Of a stretch of 64,000 bases of DNA, positions 54,570 to 63,663 are shown one piece after another (position 1 is the first letter of the stretch; every line of letters begins with the position of its first letter). Origin of the DNA: Roseiarcus sp963749715 (lineage in GTDB: Bacteria > Pseudomonadota > Alphaproteobacteria > Rhizobiales > Beijerinckiaceae); NCBI GenBank assembly GCA_963749715.1, contig CAVVNR010000003.1:62001-126000 (forward strand). The letters run 5' to 3'. Under the pieces are notes generated by a model that saw only the letters and a program-made list of their open reading frames with translations, was not told the DNA's origin and did no database searches. A program made the position numbers and the translations under genes.

Positions 54570-55136
54570 GTGACGGTTCACGTTCGGTCGGTCACGCCGG
54601 GGAATTGTCCGGCCCTCGTTTTGAATGCGGACTTCCGCCCGCTGAGCTATTACCCGTTGTCGATTTGGTGCTGGCAGGATGCGATCAAGGCGGTGTTCCT
54701 GGACCGCGTCAACATCCTTTCGGAATACGACACTCTGGTGCGCAGCCCGAGCTTCGAGATGCGCCTGCCCTCCGTGGTGTCGCTCAAAAGCTACATCAAA
54801 CCGACCCGTTTTCCCGCCTTCACCCGGTTCAACGTGTTCCTGCGCGACCGCTTCACCTGCCAATATTGCGGCCAGCGGGAGGATCTGACGTTCGACCATG
54901 TCGTTCCCCGCTCCAAGGGCGGCGTGACGACCTGGGAAAACGTGGTCGCGGCCTGCTCCGACTGCAACCTCAGGAAGGCCGACCTGCTGCCCGCGGTCGC
55001 ACGCATGTGGCCCGCGACCAAGCCTTATCAGCCGACAGTGCACGACCTGCACCAGAACGGCCGCCTGTTCCCGCCCAACTATCTGCATGAGAGCTGGATG
55101 GATTATCTCTATTGGGATAGCGAACTCGAGGAGTGA
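54570..55136 (+). CDS. HNH endonuclease
   Basis: 188 residues. Zinc-binding CQYCG and CSDCNLRK flank the catalytic LTFDHVVPRSKGGVTTWENVVAA, the standard HNH fold. N-terminal ALVLNADFRPLSYYPLSIWCWQDAIKAVFLDRVNIL is found in a widespread chromosomal HNH family of unknown physiological role. GTG start; GGAGG lies 14 bases upstream, slightly far. Confidence 0.92.
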   Translation: MTVHVRSVTPGNCPALVLNADFRPLSYYPLSIWCWQDAIKAVFLDRVNILSEYDTLVRSPSFEMRLPSVVSLKSYIKPTRFPAFTRFNVFLRDRFTCQYCGQREDLTFDHVVPRSKGGVTTWENVVAACSDCNLRKADLLPAVARMWPATKPYQPTVHDLHQNGRLFPPNYLHESWMDYLYWDSELEE

Positions 55137-55189
55137 ACCTGCTCTTTTGGGCTCGCGCGCCGCCGCAGAATTTGGGGAAAAACAGGCGG

Positions 55190-55503
55190 CTGCCGTCCCG
55201 TCTCCCCTTCTCACATGTTTGGTGAAATTGAAGAAGCGCTCGATTGAGATTGCGTTCGGCGTAGAGGGCGAAGTCGCAGTCGTGCGTGATCTTGCAATTC
55301 GATCTTGGCGGGATGACCGGCTCGATGGCCGGACTTCGAGGCTGTGAATAATGCTGTTGGTGTCGTAGGCTTTGTCGCTGAGGAACCGCCTCGACGAAAA
55401 GCTGATTGCCCAACTCGCTATTGCGTCCGACATGTCCCGGACAACCCGGCAGCAAATATTCAATCCGCGCAAACTGCTCGTCGCGCATTCTGTAACGCTT
55501 CAT
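55190..55503 (-). pseudogene. IS5-family transposase remnant
   Basis: From ATG 55503: YRMRDEQFARIEYLLPGCPGHVGRNSELGNQLFVEAV is the start of an IS5-family transposase. At about 55383 it jumps to FLSDKAYDTNSIIHSLE and, in another frame, VIPPRSNCKITHDCDFALYAERNL with IERFF after it, so the middle (with catalytic Asp residues) is deleted and frames shift twice. No element ends detected. A different subgroup from the IS at 57481. Confidence 0.8.
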
Positions 55504-55634
55504 CGAAAAGCCTCCCAAAAGAGGGCTCCCCACGAATCACGCTTTTGCTATTTGCGAATCCCCTATTCGAGGACAGGCCCTATAGCTGCGGAGTGCGCAA
55601 AACTTTAAGACAGACGCGGGCGATCGCTTCGAAC

Positions 55635-56384
55635 TCAGCGCCCGCCCGCGACGTCGAGGAGCGCGCCCGTCACGTAGGAAGCCGCGTCGCTGATCAGCCA
55701 GATCGCCGCCTCGGCGACCTCCTCGGCCCTGCCGGGACGCCCCATCGGCGCGGTCGCGCCAAGGACATAGGCGCGGTCAGGCTCGCCGCCGCTGGCGTGG
55801 ATTTCCGTGTCGATGAGTCCGGGTCGAATGGCGTTGACCCTGACACCCTCCGCCGCGAGCTCCTTCGAGAGGCCCAAAGTCAGCGTGTCGATCGCGCCCT
55901 TCGACGCGGCATAGTCGACATAGAGGTTCGGCGAGCCGAGGCGGGCGGCGGCCGACGATATGAGCACCATCGATCCGCCGGCGCCGCCCAGCGATTTCGA
56001 CATCCGCCGAGCAGCCTCGCGGGCGGTGAGAAACGCGCCGAGCACATTGACTTCGAAGACATGCCGCATGCGCTCGGCGCTCATCTCCGCGAGCTTGGCC
56101 GTCGGCGCGACGATGCCGGCGTTGGCGATGACCGCGGTCAACGGTCCAAGCACCCTGGCCGCCGCGTCGAACATCGCGACCGCGTCGGCCTCGACCGCTA
56201 CGTCGCCCTTCAAGGCGAGCGCGCGGCCGCCGGCCTTGGCGATCGTCTCAACGACCGCATCGGCCGATTTGGCGTCCTCGCGATAATTGACGCCGACCGA
56301 CCAGCCGTTCCTGGCGGCGAGCAAGGCGCAGGCGCGGCCGATGCCGCGGGAAGCGCCAGTGACGAGTAGGGCTTTGGCGGGCAT
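55635..56384 (-). CDS. SDR-family oxidoreductase
   Basis: 249-residue short-chain dehydrogenase: TGASRGIG at 9-16, NAG at 88-90, catalytic Ser143 and Tyr158-x-x-x-Lys162, and RPGLIDTEI. Resembles NADP-dependent 3-oxoacyl reductase/glucose-dehydrogenase-like SDRs; substrate unknown. ATG 56384 preferred over an upstream TTG. Seventeen bases after the glutathione peroxidase stop on the same strand. Confidence 0.92.
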   Translation of the reverse strand: MPAKALLVTGASRGIGRACALLAARNGWSVGVNYREDAKSADAVVETIAKAGGRALALKGDVAVEADAVAMFDAAARVLGPLTAVIANAGIVAPTAKLAEMSAERMRHVFEVNVLGAFLTAREAARRMSKSLGGAGGSMVLISSAAARLGSPNLYVDYAASKGAIDTLTLGLSKELAAEGVRVNAIRPGLIDTEIHASGGEPDRAYVLGATAPMGRPGRAEEVAEAAIWLISDAASYVTGALLDVAGGR

Positions 56385-56400
56385 GCGGACGACCTCAGCG

Positions 56401-56883
56401 TCAGGCAAGCGCCGCCTCGACGTCGGCGGCGAGCGATTCCGGCTTATCTGTCGGCGCGTAGCGGCGCACGACGTTGCGGTTTCGGTCGACCAGGAACTTG
56501 GTGAAATTCCACTTGATCGCCTGGGTTCCGAGGAGCCCAGGCGCCGCCTGCTTCAGCGCCTTGAACAGCGGATGGGCGTTAAGGCCGTTGACCTCGGTCT
56601 TGGCGAACATCGGGAACGACACCTCGTAATTCTCCGTGCAGAATTTCGTGATCGCGTTCTCGTCGCCCGGCTCTTGATGGCCGAACTGGTCGCACGGGAA
56701 TCCGAGCACGGCGAAGCCGCGGGCGCGGAAGCGGCGGTGCAGCGCCTCCAGTCCGGCGTATTGCGGCGTGAACCCGCATTTGCTGGCGACATTGACGATG
56801 AGCAGCGCGCGCCCATCGAAATCGCCGAGCCTCGCCGGCCTGCCGTCGATCGTTTGCAGAGGAATGTCGATGGGGAGGGGCAT
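56401..56883 (-). CDS. Glutathione peroxidase-family protein
   Basis: 160-residue thiol peroxidase: peroxidatic Cys36 in ASKCGFTPQY, Gln66-equivalent in FPCDQFG and WNFTKF (Trp125, Asn126) complete the tetrad. Reduces peroxides using glutathione or thioredoxin. Operon with the SDR gene. Confidence 0.94.
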   Translation of the reverse strand: MPLPIDIPLQTIDGRPARLGDFDGRALLIVNVASKCGFTPQYAGLEALHRRFRARGFAVLGFPCDQFGHQEPGDENAITKFCTENYEVSFPMFAKTEVNGLNAHPLFKALKQAAPGLLGTQAIKWNFTKFLVDRNRNVVRRYAPTDKPESLAADVEAALA

Positions 56884-57480
56884 GGAAGGTTCGCTAACTC
56901 ATCGGGGGTTGGCGGCGCAAGTGGCGCCGGACCCTCCCACGTTCCCACGCTCGACCTCGCCGACTACATGAGAAGAAACGACGCGTTCGACGACGCGCCC
57001 TCGTCGTTCGCCATGGCCACGCCGACGAGACGGTCGAAGATCACGCCGCGCTGGAAAAGCCCTAATTAGGGCTTCGTCAAGGCCGCGCCGCCGCCCAAGC
57101 GCGCCAAGCCAGAGGGGCGGATGCGTGACCGCGAAACGCGAGCGACCGCGCGTTGTTTCGCGAGGCCCAGGAGCCCGCGAGCCCCAAGCCTGCGAAGCCC
57201 AGGGCCAGCATCAACCACGTCGGAACCTCGGGAACCGAGGGCGCGAACTCGGTTCTCATCAGACCGCGGGCCATAAGCGAACGCGGCGCGGCCTCGGTCG
57301 CGAAAAAGACCTGGGTGCGTGAGTCCCAACCCTCTTCGCCCAGGCGCGGGCATTGATGTGCCAGCGTCGAGTTGCAACTCGGGTGTCTGATTTCATCGCG
57401 CGTCGAAAAATCTATCTCTTCTTCGTAATTGACGCCGTAAGACAAAGCGTCGGCCGGAACAACGAAATCGGTGGTTGTCA

Positions 57481-58416
57481 GAGTCTATCCGGAAACATCA
57501 CGCTGGATTGCATAGCTTTCTCAACATGAGGCGGATCGAGGCGAGGCGCAGGAAGGCGAGCGCTTTCTGATTGAAGTTCTCCCAGTCGCGCGCGAGCCTG
57601 CGGCATCTTCCGAGCCAGGCGAAGGTGCGCTCGACGATCCAGCGCTTTGGCAACACGACGAATTTTCTGGCCGGTGTCGGAGCGTTTGACGATCTCGACG
57701 TTCACCCGCGACAAGACCTTCTTCAACCCGCGCCGGAATGTCGGCCCCTGATAACCGCCGTCGGCATAGAGCTTCAGCAAGAATGGAAACATGCCGAACA
57801 GCGTCGCCGTCAACAGCGCGCCGCCGTCGCGGTCCTGAACGTCGGCGGCGTGCACGATGGCGTGCATCAGCAAGCCTTGCGCGTCGACGAGGATGTGACG
57901 TTTCTTGCCCTTGATCTTCTTGCCGGCGTCGTAGCCCGGCGGATCGTGAGGCCCCCTTTTTCAGCGCTCCTGACGCTCTGGCTGTCAATGATGGCGGCGG
58001 TGGGACTGGCCTGGCGCGAGGCTTGCTCGCGACACTTCGCGTAGAGCGTTTCATGGATGCGATCGAGCGTGCCGTCCCAGCCCCACAGGTCGAAATAATC
58101 GTAGACCGTGCTCTTGGGCGGAAGGTCCTTCGGAATCGCGGCCCACTGGCAACCTGTGCTCAAAACATACATCAGCCCGTTGACGACCTCGCGCATGACC
58201 ACCGTGCGCTTGCCGCCGCCGCGTTTGCCCGGCGGAATCAACGGTTCGACAGTGCTTCCATTCCTCGTCCGTCAGATCGCTTGGATAGCGAAGCTTGCTG
58301 CGGTCGTAGCGACCGCGATTTTCCGTCGTCCACATCTGCCACCCCCGCAGAGAATCAGATCACCACCCTTGAATCACAATCGATTCCAATGATTTGAGAA
58401 CTCGTCGGATAGGCTC
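57481..58416. mobile_element. IS5-family (IS1031-type) insertion sequence
   Basis: 936 bases bounded by inverted ends: GAGTCTATCC on the left and GGATAGGCTC on the right (9 of 10 matching). A 3-bp target duplication TCA flanks it (57478-57480 and 58417-58419), the TNA type of the IS1031 subgroup. It carries one transposase gene on the minus strand. Confidence 0.9.
57498..58335 (-). pseudogene. IS5-family transposase, three frame breaks
   Basis: Read across three single-base breaks, the protein is a normal two-part IS5/IS1031 transposase: YPSDLTDEEWKH, IPPGKRGGGKRTVVMREVVNGLMYVLSTGCQWAAIPKDLPPKSTVYDYFDLW, DSQSVRSAEKGG, DPPGYDAGKKIKGKKRHILVD, LKLYADGGYQG, and WIVERTFAWLGRCRRLARDWENFNQ. Breaks lie near 58250, in an A/G run near 57950, and in an AAAA run near 57670 (coding strand). 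Whether it is active depends on whether these are reading errors. Confidence 0.85.
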
Positions 58417-59048
58417 TCAGGCTTTCAGTGGACGTGGAGTAGACCACCGCACCCGTTGAGATGTCAGTGATCGTGAAGAAGATGATGCCAAGATAGCGGC
58501 TACCGGATGGAGTGAATTGGTTGAAAGAGAACGTGTAAGCCTGATCAGGATTGAGTCCGGAGAGTTCCGTCATAAGACGACGCAGTCAAAGTCGGCGGCG
58601 GAGCAAAATGGGTCCTTCCGGCGTAGTTGAGAGTAACGGAGACTGTCGCGTCAGTCTTCGAATTGGTTTCCAGGAAATTATAACTTCCCCTAGGAAATTC
58701 AGATTTCAGCTCAGAACTGGTCAATGACGAGGTTTCATAGTTATAATGTGGCGGCGATGCTGATTCCGGAGTCATGGCCAGCAAAGAAGTCGTTGGCGTG
58801 CTTAGCGTGGCGCTTGTATTCGCGGGAAACGTGCTGACATCGGCGAAACTTGCGAAGTAGTAGTCTAGGATCTTCGTCCTTGTTGGTCGAATCTGCTCGT
58901 ATTCGTGGTTAAAGAACAGCGTAAAATCAGTGACGTTCGCTTGGGCCTCAGACGCCGACAAGCCAAAAAGACAGGCAAAAGATAGGATACACCCCGCGAC
59001 AAGGCGTCGAAGTGCTCGAGCGGAGACAATATATCGAGTGTAAGTCAT

Positions 59049-59450
59049 AGCGCTTCTTCCCCTTTTTAACCTAAGCCGATGGCGACAGAACGCCTCTGGC
59101 GCGGCTGCTACGCACGACTATACCGATTCAAAAAGTGAGCTGATCGTCGGATCCCAAGAGGGCATTCATCTGAAGACTTGGACGATGCCGCTGGCCTGGC
59201 GATCACTCATCATTTTAGACACAACCGCCTAACCGCTTCAAGTCAAGCCGGACTTTGCGCGGATGCCCCAGAACGCGCTAGACTGATCTAACCCGGTTCA
59301 GAAGGCCGTTTTTGCAGGTCCACCGTGCTTTTGGTCCTGGACGGCGCGCCTCCGGGCACAACGACGGAGCTGGACCCGAACTACCGCGATCCTGGCCTGC
59401 GGCGCGCGCGCCTCTCGCTCGTGCCGCCTCCCTTTCAATTTGGACAATTT
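59049..59450. other. AT-richer intergenic stretch
   Basis: 402 bases of lower-GC DNA before the TPR fragment. No gene, repeat or clear promoter recognised. Confidence 0.35.
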
Positions 59451-59837
59451 ATGTCGATGCATACGAGAACGAATTCCTGGTCCGCAAACTCGCCCGGCGA
59501 TGCTTTCGTCCAATCCGGCCGGAAGGACGAGGCGGTGGCATGGTTCAGGAATGCGCTCAGAACTGACCCCGGTGACGTTGACGCTGCGTGTGCGCTCGTT
59601 ACGCTTCTATTGGATCAGCGGCGTTTGACGGAGGCGATCCAGACGCTGGAGGGCTGCTTGTCTCGCGACCCATTTAACGTCAGCCTTCTGGCCAAACAAA
59701 AACGCGTTGGGCTCGCTCTCTACAATATCAATTTGTGGCAGGAGGCGGCGCCGTGGCTTCAAAAAGCTCTCGAACTGGAGCCATGGGATGAAAATCTGAA
59801 TAACGTCTACTCGCGCGTGCAATTGGCCAGTGGATAG
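59451..59837 (+). CDS. TPR-containing protein fragment
   Basis: 128 residues with about three TPR motifs (QSGRKDEAVAWFRNALRTDPGDVDAACALVTLLLDQRRLTEAIQTLEGCLSRDPFN and ALYNINLWQEAAPWLQKALELEPWDENLNNVYSRVQL). May be a stand-alone adaptor or a duplicated piece of the downstream TPR glycosyltransferase. ATG 59451 is the first reasonable start; the frame is open further up. Confidence 0.6.
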   Translation: MSMHTRTNSWSANSPGDAFVQSGRKDEAVAWFRNALRTDPGDVDAACALVTLLLDQRRLTEAIQTLEGCLSRDPFNVSLLAKQKRVGLALYNINLWQEAAPWLQKALELEPWDENLNNVYSRVQLASG

Positions 59838-60093
59838 AATCAAGCATTGATTCTTTCCTTCGGTCTGTCAAAGGATGATACTGGACACGAAAATGACCAG
59901 TCAGTAATTCTAGGGCGCGCCGCGCGATGAATACCTTGTCACTCTAGGTATATTTTGGAAGTCAGCGAAAATTATGGACCAGCATCCGCGCGAGCGCGAT
60001 CGAATTCTGGACAAATCGAGAGCATGGAGTTAACGCCTACTCAGCATTGATTTTCTGCTCGACGCGGCGCAACGGCGGCGTGCAGCGGGCGAC

Positions 60094-61980
60094 TTGCTCG
60101 GCGCCTCGGTATTGTTGGATGAAGTGCTGCGTACCGAGCCAGATCATCCAGAAGCGCTATTGTCTCTTGCGACGATTCGGCTTGCAGACAATCCGCATTC
60201 AACCGAGCTTCTTGCTGGCCGGCTAATCAAACAAATGCCCAATAATGTGGCGGCTTGGTCTTTACTGGGGCAAGCTGTTTCCGCCTTGTCCCGGGCGGAC
60301 GAAGCCGTGCAAGCCTTCACGCGCGCAGCAGAACTTAACTCCCAAGACGCCAACACGCACAGCAATCTGTCCATTGCTCTCATGAGAGCAGGCAATCCCT
60401 GGGCGGCAATAGACGCCGCCAAGCGCGCCATTGCGCTCAACCCCGCCCTTCCGGAAGCTTCCGCAAGCCTCGGGCACGCATATAACGTTTTGGAGAAGTC
60501 TGAAGAAGCCATTTCGGCCTTCGTGACCGCGCTCCGGCTGAGACCGAATTTCCCCGATGCGCTTTTGGGGCTCGCGAGGTCGGAACAAACTTCAGGGCGA
60601 CCATCGAGAGCCATAGTCGCCCTGCTGCGTGCTTCAGAAATATCGGGGGGGCGTCAGGAATTTCTCGCTTCGCTTGCAACGGCTTACCGAGAGATTGGCG
60701 ATATTGCGTCGGCGAGAACCGTGAGCAGAAAGGCTGCAGACCGTTCTCCTCGCCTGTCCTATCTCGCAAGCAACATCTTTATGAGCGAGCAATACGATCC
60801 TCAGGCCGATGATCAAGCAGCGGCGATGGCGGCAAAAGACTGGGGCGTCGCCATGATCCGGGCGACTCCGCGAGCCGACCGATTCCCGAGCGTTGCAACC
60901 GGCAAGTTGCGCGTCGGCTATGTTTCCGCCGATATCTATCGCCATCCGGTCGGCTGGCTAGGGAGCGGTCCAATCAGCTCTCACGACCGCGCCGCCTTTC
61001 ACATCTCTGTGTACGCCAACCAGACAGCGGCCGATGAATTAACGTCCCAGGTTAAGAGTTCGGTTGACGCCTGGGTTCCGATCCTTGGACTCGATGACGG
61101 CGCCGTGGCGGCAAAAATCGCCGCCGATAGAATTGATGTTCTTGTCGACCTGTCGGGGCACACTGCGGGAAACCGACTGGGAGTATTTGCGCGCCGCCCA
61201 TCCGGCGTTCAGCTGACTTGGCTTGGCTATTTTGCAACAACTGGTCTGCCTACCATGGATTACGTACTGCTCGACGATCATCATATTGCTCCCGGCGCCG
61301 AGCAACTGTTCGTGGAGAACATCATACGGCTGCCCGGTTGCCGATTCTGCTATGGCGCGCCCGCCTACGCTGGAGATCCTGCGCCGCCGCCCTCCCTTGA
61401 AAATGGCGTTACGACCTTCGGCAGCTTCAACAACGCGGGCAAAATCAATAATGGCGTGATTGCGCTTTGGGCGGAAGTCCTCGCGGCGGTCCCGGGCAGC
61501 AACCTGCTCCTGAAATGGCGAAGCTTCGCCGATCCCATATTGCAGGGGCGTACGCGATTCGAATTCTCAAGGCGCGGGATTGACCCGCAAAGAATCAAAT
61601 TTGAAGGGGCGACGTCGCATCGCGACATGCTCTCAAAATATTCCCAGGTCGATATCGCGCTCGATCCGTTTCCCTTCTGCGGCGGGGTGACAACTTGCGA
61701 GGCGCTTTGGATGGGGGTCCCGGTTGTAACACTACCGGGGACCCGGCCGGCGTCGAGGCAAACACACAGCATCGTCCAGACCATTGGCCGGCCAGAATTT
61801 TCCACGCCGACACCTTCGGCGTATGTCGAGGCCGCCGCAAGCCTCGCGCTCGACAGGGAGCGCCTCGCGACCATTCGGAAGAGCTTGAGGTCAGAGATGC
61901 TCAGCTCATCCCTTTGTGATGCAGAAGCCTTCGCCGTTCGCCTGGAGGCGATATTCCGTGACTTGGTCGGGGTCAGCTGA
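60094..61980 (+). CDS. TPR/O-GlcNAc-transferase (SPINDLY, GT41) protein
   Basis: 628 residues: about six TPRs (residues 1-215) and a GT41 domain starting near GKLRVGYVSADIYRHPVGW, with VDVLVDLSGHTAGNRLGVFARRP in parts, LTWLGYFATTGLPTMDYVL, GSFNNAGKINNGVIALWAEVLAAVPGSNLLL and DIALDPFPFCGGVTTCEALWMGVPVVTL for UDP-sugar binding. It probably O-glycosylates a protein. TTG 60094 is a weak start. An ATG at 60024 (MELTPTQ) joins the same frame if one C near 60044 is spurious. Confidence 0.88.
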   Translation: MLGASVLLDEVLRTEPDHPEALLSLATIRLADNPHSTELLAGRLIKQMPNNVAAWSLLGQAVSALSRADEAVQAFTRAAELNSQDANTHSNLSIALMRAGNPWAAIDAAKRAIALNPALPEASASLGHAYNVLEKSEEAISAFVTALRLRPNFPDALLGLARSEQTSGRPSRAIVALLRASEISGGRQEFLASLATAYREIGDIASARTVSRKAADRSPRLSYLASNIFMSEQYDPQADDQAAAMAAKDWGVAMIRATPRADRFPSVATGKLRVGYVSADIYRHPVGWLGSGPISSHDRAAFHISVYANQTAADELTSQVKSSVDAWVPILGLDDGAVAAKIAADRIDVLVDLSGHTAGNRLGVFARRPSGVQLTWLGYFATTGLPTMDYVLLDDHHIAPGAEQLFVENIIRLPGCRFCYGAPAYAGDPAPPPSLENGVTTFGSFNNAGKINNGVIALWAEVLAAVPGSNLLLKWRSFADPILQGRTRFEFSRRGIDPQRIKFEGATSHRDMLSKYSQVDIALDPFPFCGGVTTCEALWMGVPVVTLPGTRPASRQTHSIVQTIGRPEFSTPTPSAYVEAAASLALDRERLATIRKSLRSEMLSSSLCDAEAFAVRLEAIFRDLVGVS

Positions 61981-62148
61981 CGTTTTGGAGCCTGCGGGCG
62001 GTTGGCGCCGCCCGCCTTGTGGAGACGCTGGTCGGCAAGGCAGCACGCGGCAGGGTCGCGGCGGAGAGCATGGCGTCTATCTTCGGACCGAATCGCCGTG
62101 GCGACGTCGCGATCCGGAAGACTGCCGCGCCTCGGCAAATAAGCCGCC

Positions 62149-63663
62149 CTACCGGCCGTCGCCGCTCGCCGGCTCGGCGTGTCCCACCACCCGGCGCGCC
62201 TCGGGAAATGCTCGCCTCACCGAGTGCTCAAGCGCGTCGACGGCGTCGTGCACGGTCTCGACCGGCGTCGCGGGATCGACGCGGCAGTGGAAAAGGACGA
62301 TCACTCCGCCGGGAGTTTCGCGGACGCGGACGTTGTGAATGTCACGCAGACGCCCCTGCGCGGCCGCGGCCTCGGCGAGCGAAGCCTCGATGCGGCGCGC
62401 GAGATCGGCCGCGGCCAGTTGTCCCTGCGCTTCCGGCTCGGCCGGCTCGATGTGGGTCTCGACCTCGACCCCCTCGCCGATTTCCTCGGCGATGGCGTCC
62501 TCGAGTTCGGAGGCGAGCCCGTGCGCATCGCCAAGCGACATCGCGCGGTCGACTTCGAGGTCGAGGGCGACGGACTTGCGCCCTTCGATCTCCTGAATGG
62601 TGACGTGGTGAACCGGCAGGCCTCGTCGCGCCGCAATCACCAGCACACGCTCCAAGATCGTTTCGTCGTCGAGCGCGAGCGGGTTGGCGGTGATGGTGAG
62701 CTCCGCCTCGGGCCACCGCCCGGCGATCCGCGTTTTCAGCTCGTCCTTGATCGCCGCGACCCGCTCGAGCGGAAGAGTGCGCGACACTGAAACGATCACC
62801 TCGCCGACGGTCCTTGGGCCGGCCGGACGCAGCCGGAGGGCTTCGATTCCCGCAACCCCGTCGGTGCTGATGACTAGGGAGCGGACCGCCTCGCTCAGGC
62901 CAGCTGGCGCGCGATCGACCAACGCGTCGATCGTCGCGCGGCCCAGACGATAGCCGGCCGCGGCGATGAAACCGGCGACGCCGATTGCGGCCAGCGCATC
63001 GGCATGCGGATAGCCAGCTCGCGTCGCCGCGAGCCCGATGAGCACCAGGACGGACGAGAAGAGGTCGCTCGAATAGTGCAACGCGTCGGCGGCGAGCGCA
63101 TGGCTCGAGGTCGCCCGCGCCACATGGGTCAGCGCGCGCCAGCGCAATATATCGACGGCGATCGAAAGCAGGATCGCGCCAATGGCGAAGGCGTTGACGT
63201 CAACCGAAGCGTCGCCGTCGCGAATGCGCCCGATCGCCTGGATCGCGACCCCGATTGCGAGCGCGGCGAGAAAGCCGGTCTCGGCCAGCGCCGCGACCGC
63301 CTCGATCTTGGCGTGGCCGAACGGATGATCGGCGTCGGCGGGCTTGTCGGCTTCGCGCACCGCCAGGAAGGTGAGCGCGCTCGCGCCGATGTCGAGCGTG
63401 TTATGCGCGCCTTCGGAGAGAAGGGCGAGCGAGCCGGAAGCAAAGCCGGCCGCGAGCTTGACGGCGGCCAGGATCGAGCTGGCGCCGATCGAGGCCGCCG
63501 CCGCGCGCCCCTTCAGCGCCGACTGCGCCTCGGCCGAATAGCTTGGTTTCGCTCCCAAAGCGAGACGTCCCGAGTCGGGGGGCTTCCCCTTGAGATCGGA
63601 CTCGTTATGCTCCGAAGCCGGCGATGACGCAAACCCCGAAGCAATCCAGACGAGGAAGGCCAT
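62149..63663 (-). CDS. Cation diffusion facilitator transporter
   Basis: CDF/cation efflux family protein, about 504 residues with a long C-terminal extension. Transmembrane core SIGASSILAAVKLAAGFASGSLALLSEGAHNTLD and ALAADALHYSSDLFSSVLVLIG carry the two metal-binding HxxxD motifs, so zinc, iron or manganese efflux is likely. The cytoplasmic tail has repeated divalent-ion-dimerisation modules. Start uncertain: ATG 63663 overlaps the divergent gloA start; a TTG about 110 bases further in may be the real one. Confidence 0.9.
   Translation of the reverse strand: MAFLVWIASGFASSPASEHNESDLKGKPPDSGRLALGAKPSYSAEAQSALKGRAAAASIGASSILAAVKLAAGFASGSLALLSEGAHNTLDIGASALTFLAVREADKPADADHPFGHAKIEAVAALAETGFLAALAIGVAIQAIGRIRDGDASVDVNAFAIGAILLSIAVDILRWRALTHVARATSSHALAADALHYSSDLFSSVLVLIGLAATRAGYPHADALAAIGVAGFIAAAGYRLGRATIDALVDRAPAGLSEAVRSLVISTDGVAGIEALRLRPAGPRTVGEVIVSVSRTLPLERVAAIKDELKTRIAGRWPEAELTITANPLALDDETILERVLVIAARRGLPVHHVTIQEIEGRKSVALDLEVDRAMSLGDAHGLASELEDAIAEEIGEGVEVETHIEPAEPEAQGQLAAADLARRIEASLAEAAAAQGRLRDIHNVRVRETPGGVIVLFHCRVDPATPVETVHDAVDALEHSVRRAFPEARRVVGHAEPASGDGR

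Larger units (their letters stand above)
57077..59048 (-). pseudogene. PEP-CTERM protein gene split by an IS element
   Basis: The N-terminus (ATG 59048; signal peptide ALRRLVAGCILSFACLFGLSASEAQA) and the C-terminus (VPEVPTWLMLALGFAGLGLAGSWASRNN, a PEP-CTERM-like signal with PEV for PEP) lie either side of an IS at 57481-58416. Removing the IS and one TCA target copy restores the frame as STESL-TTTDFVVPADALSYG. A single extra A at 58574-58575 also breaks the N-terminal half. Repaired, the gene has exactly 343 codons plus stop. A secreted surface protein of unknown role. Confidence 0.85.
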
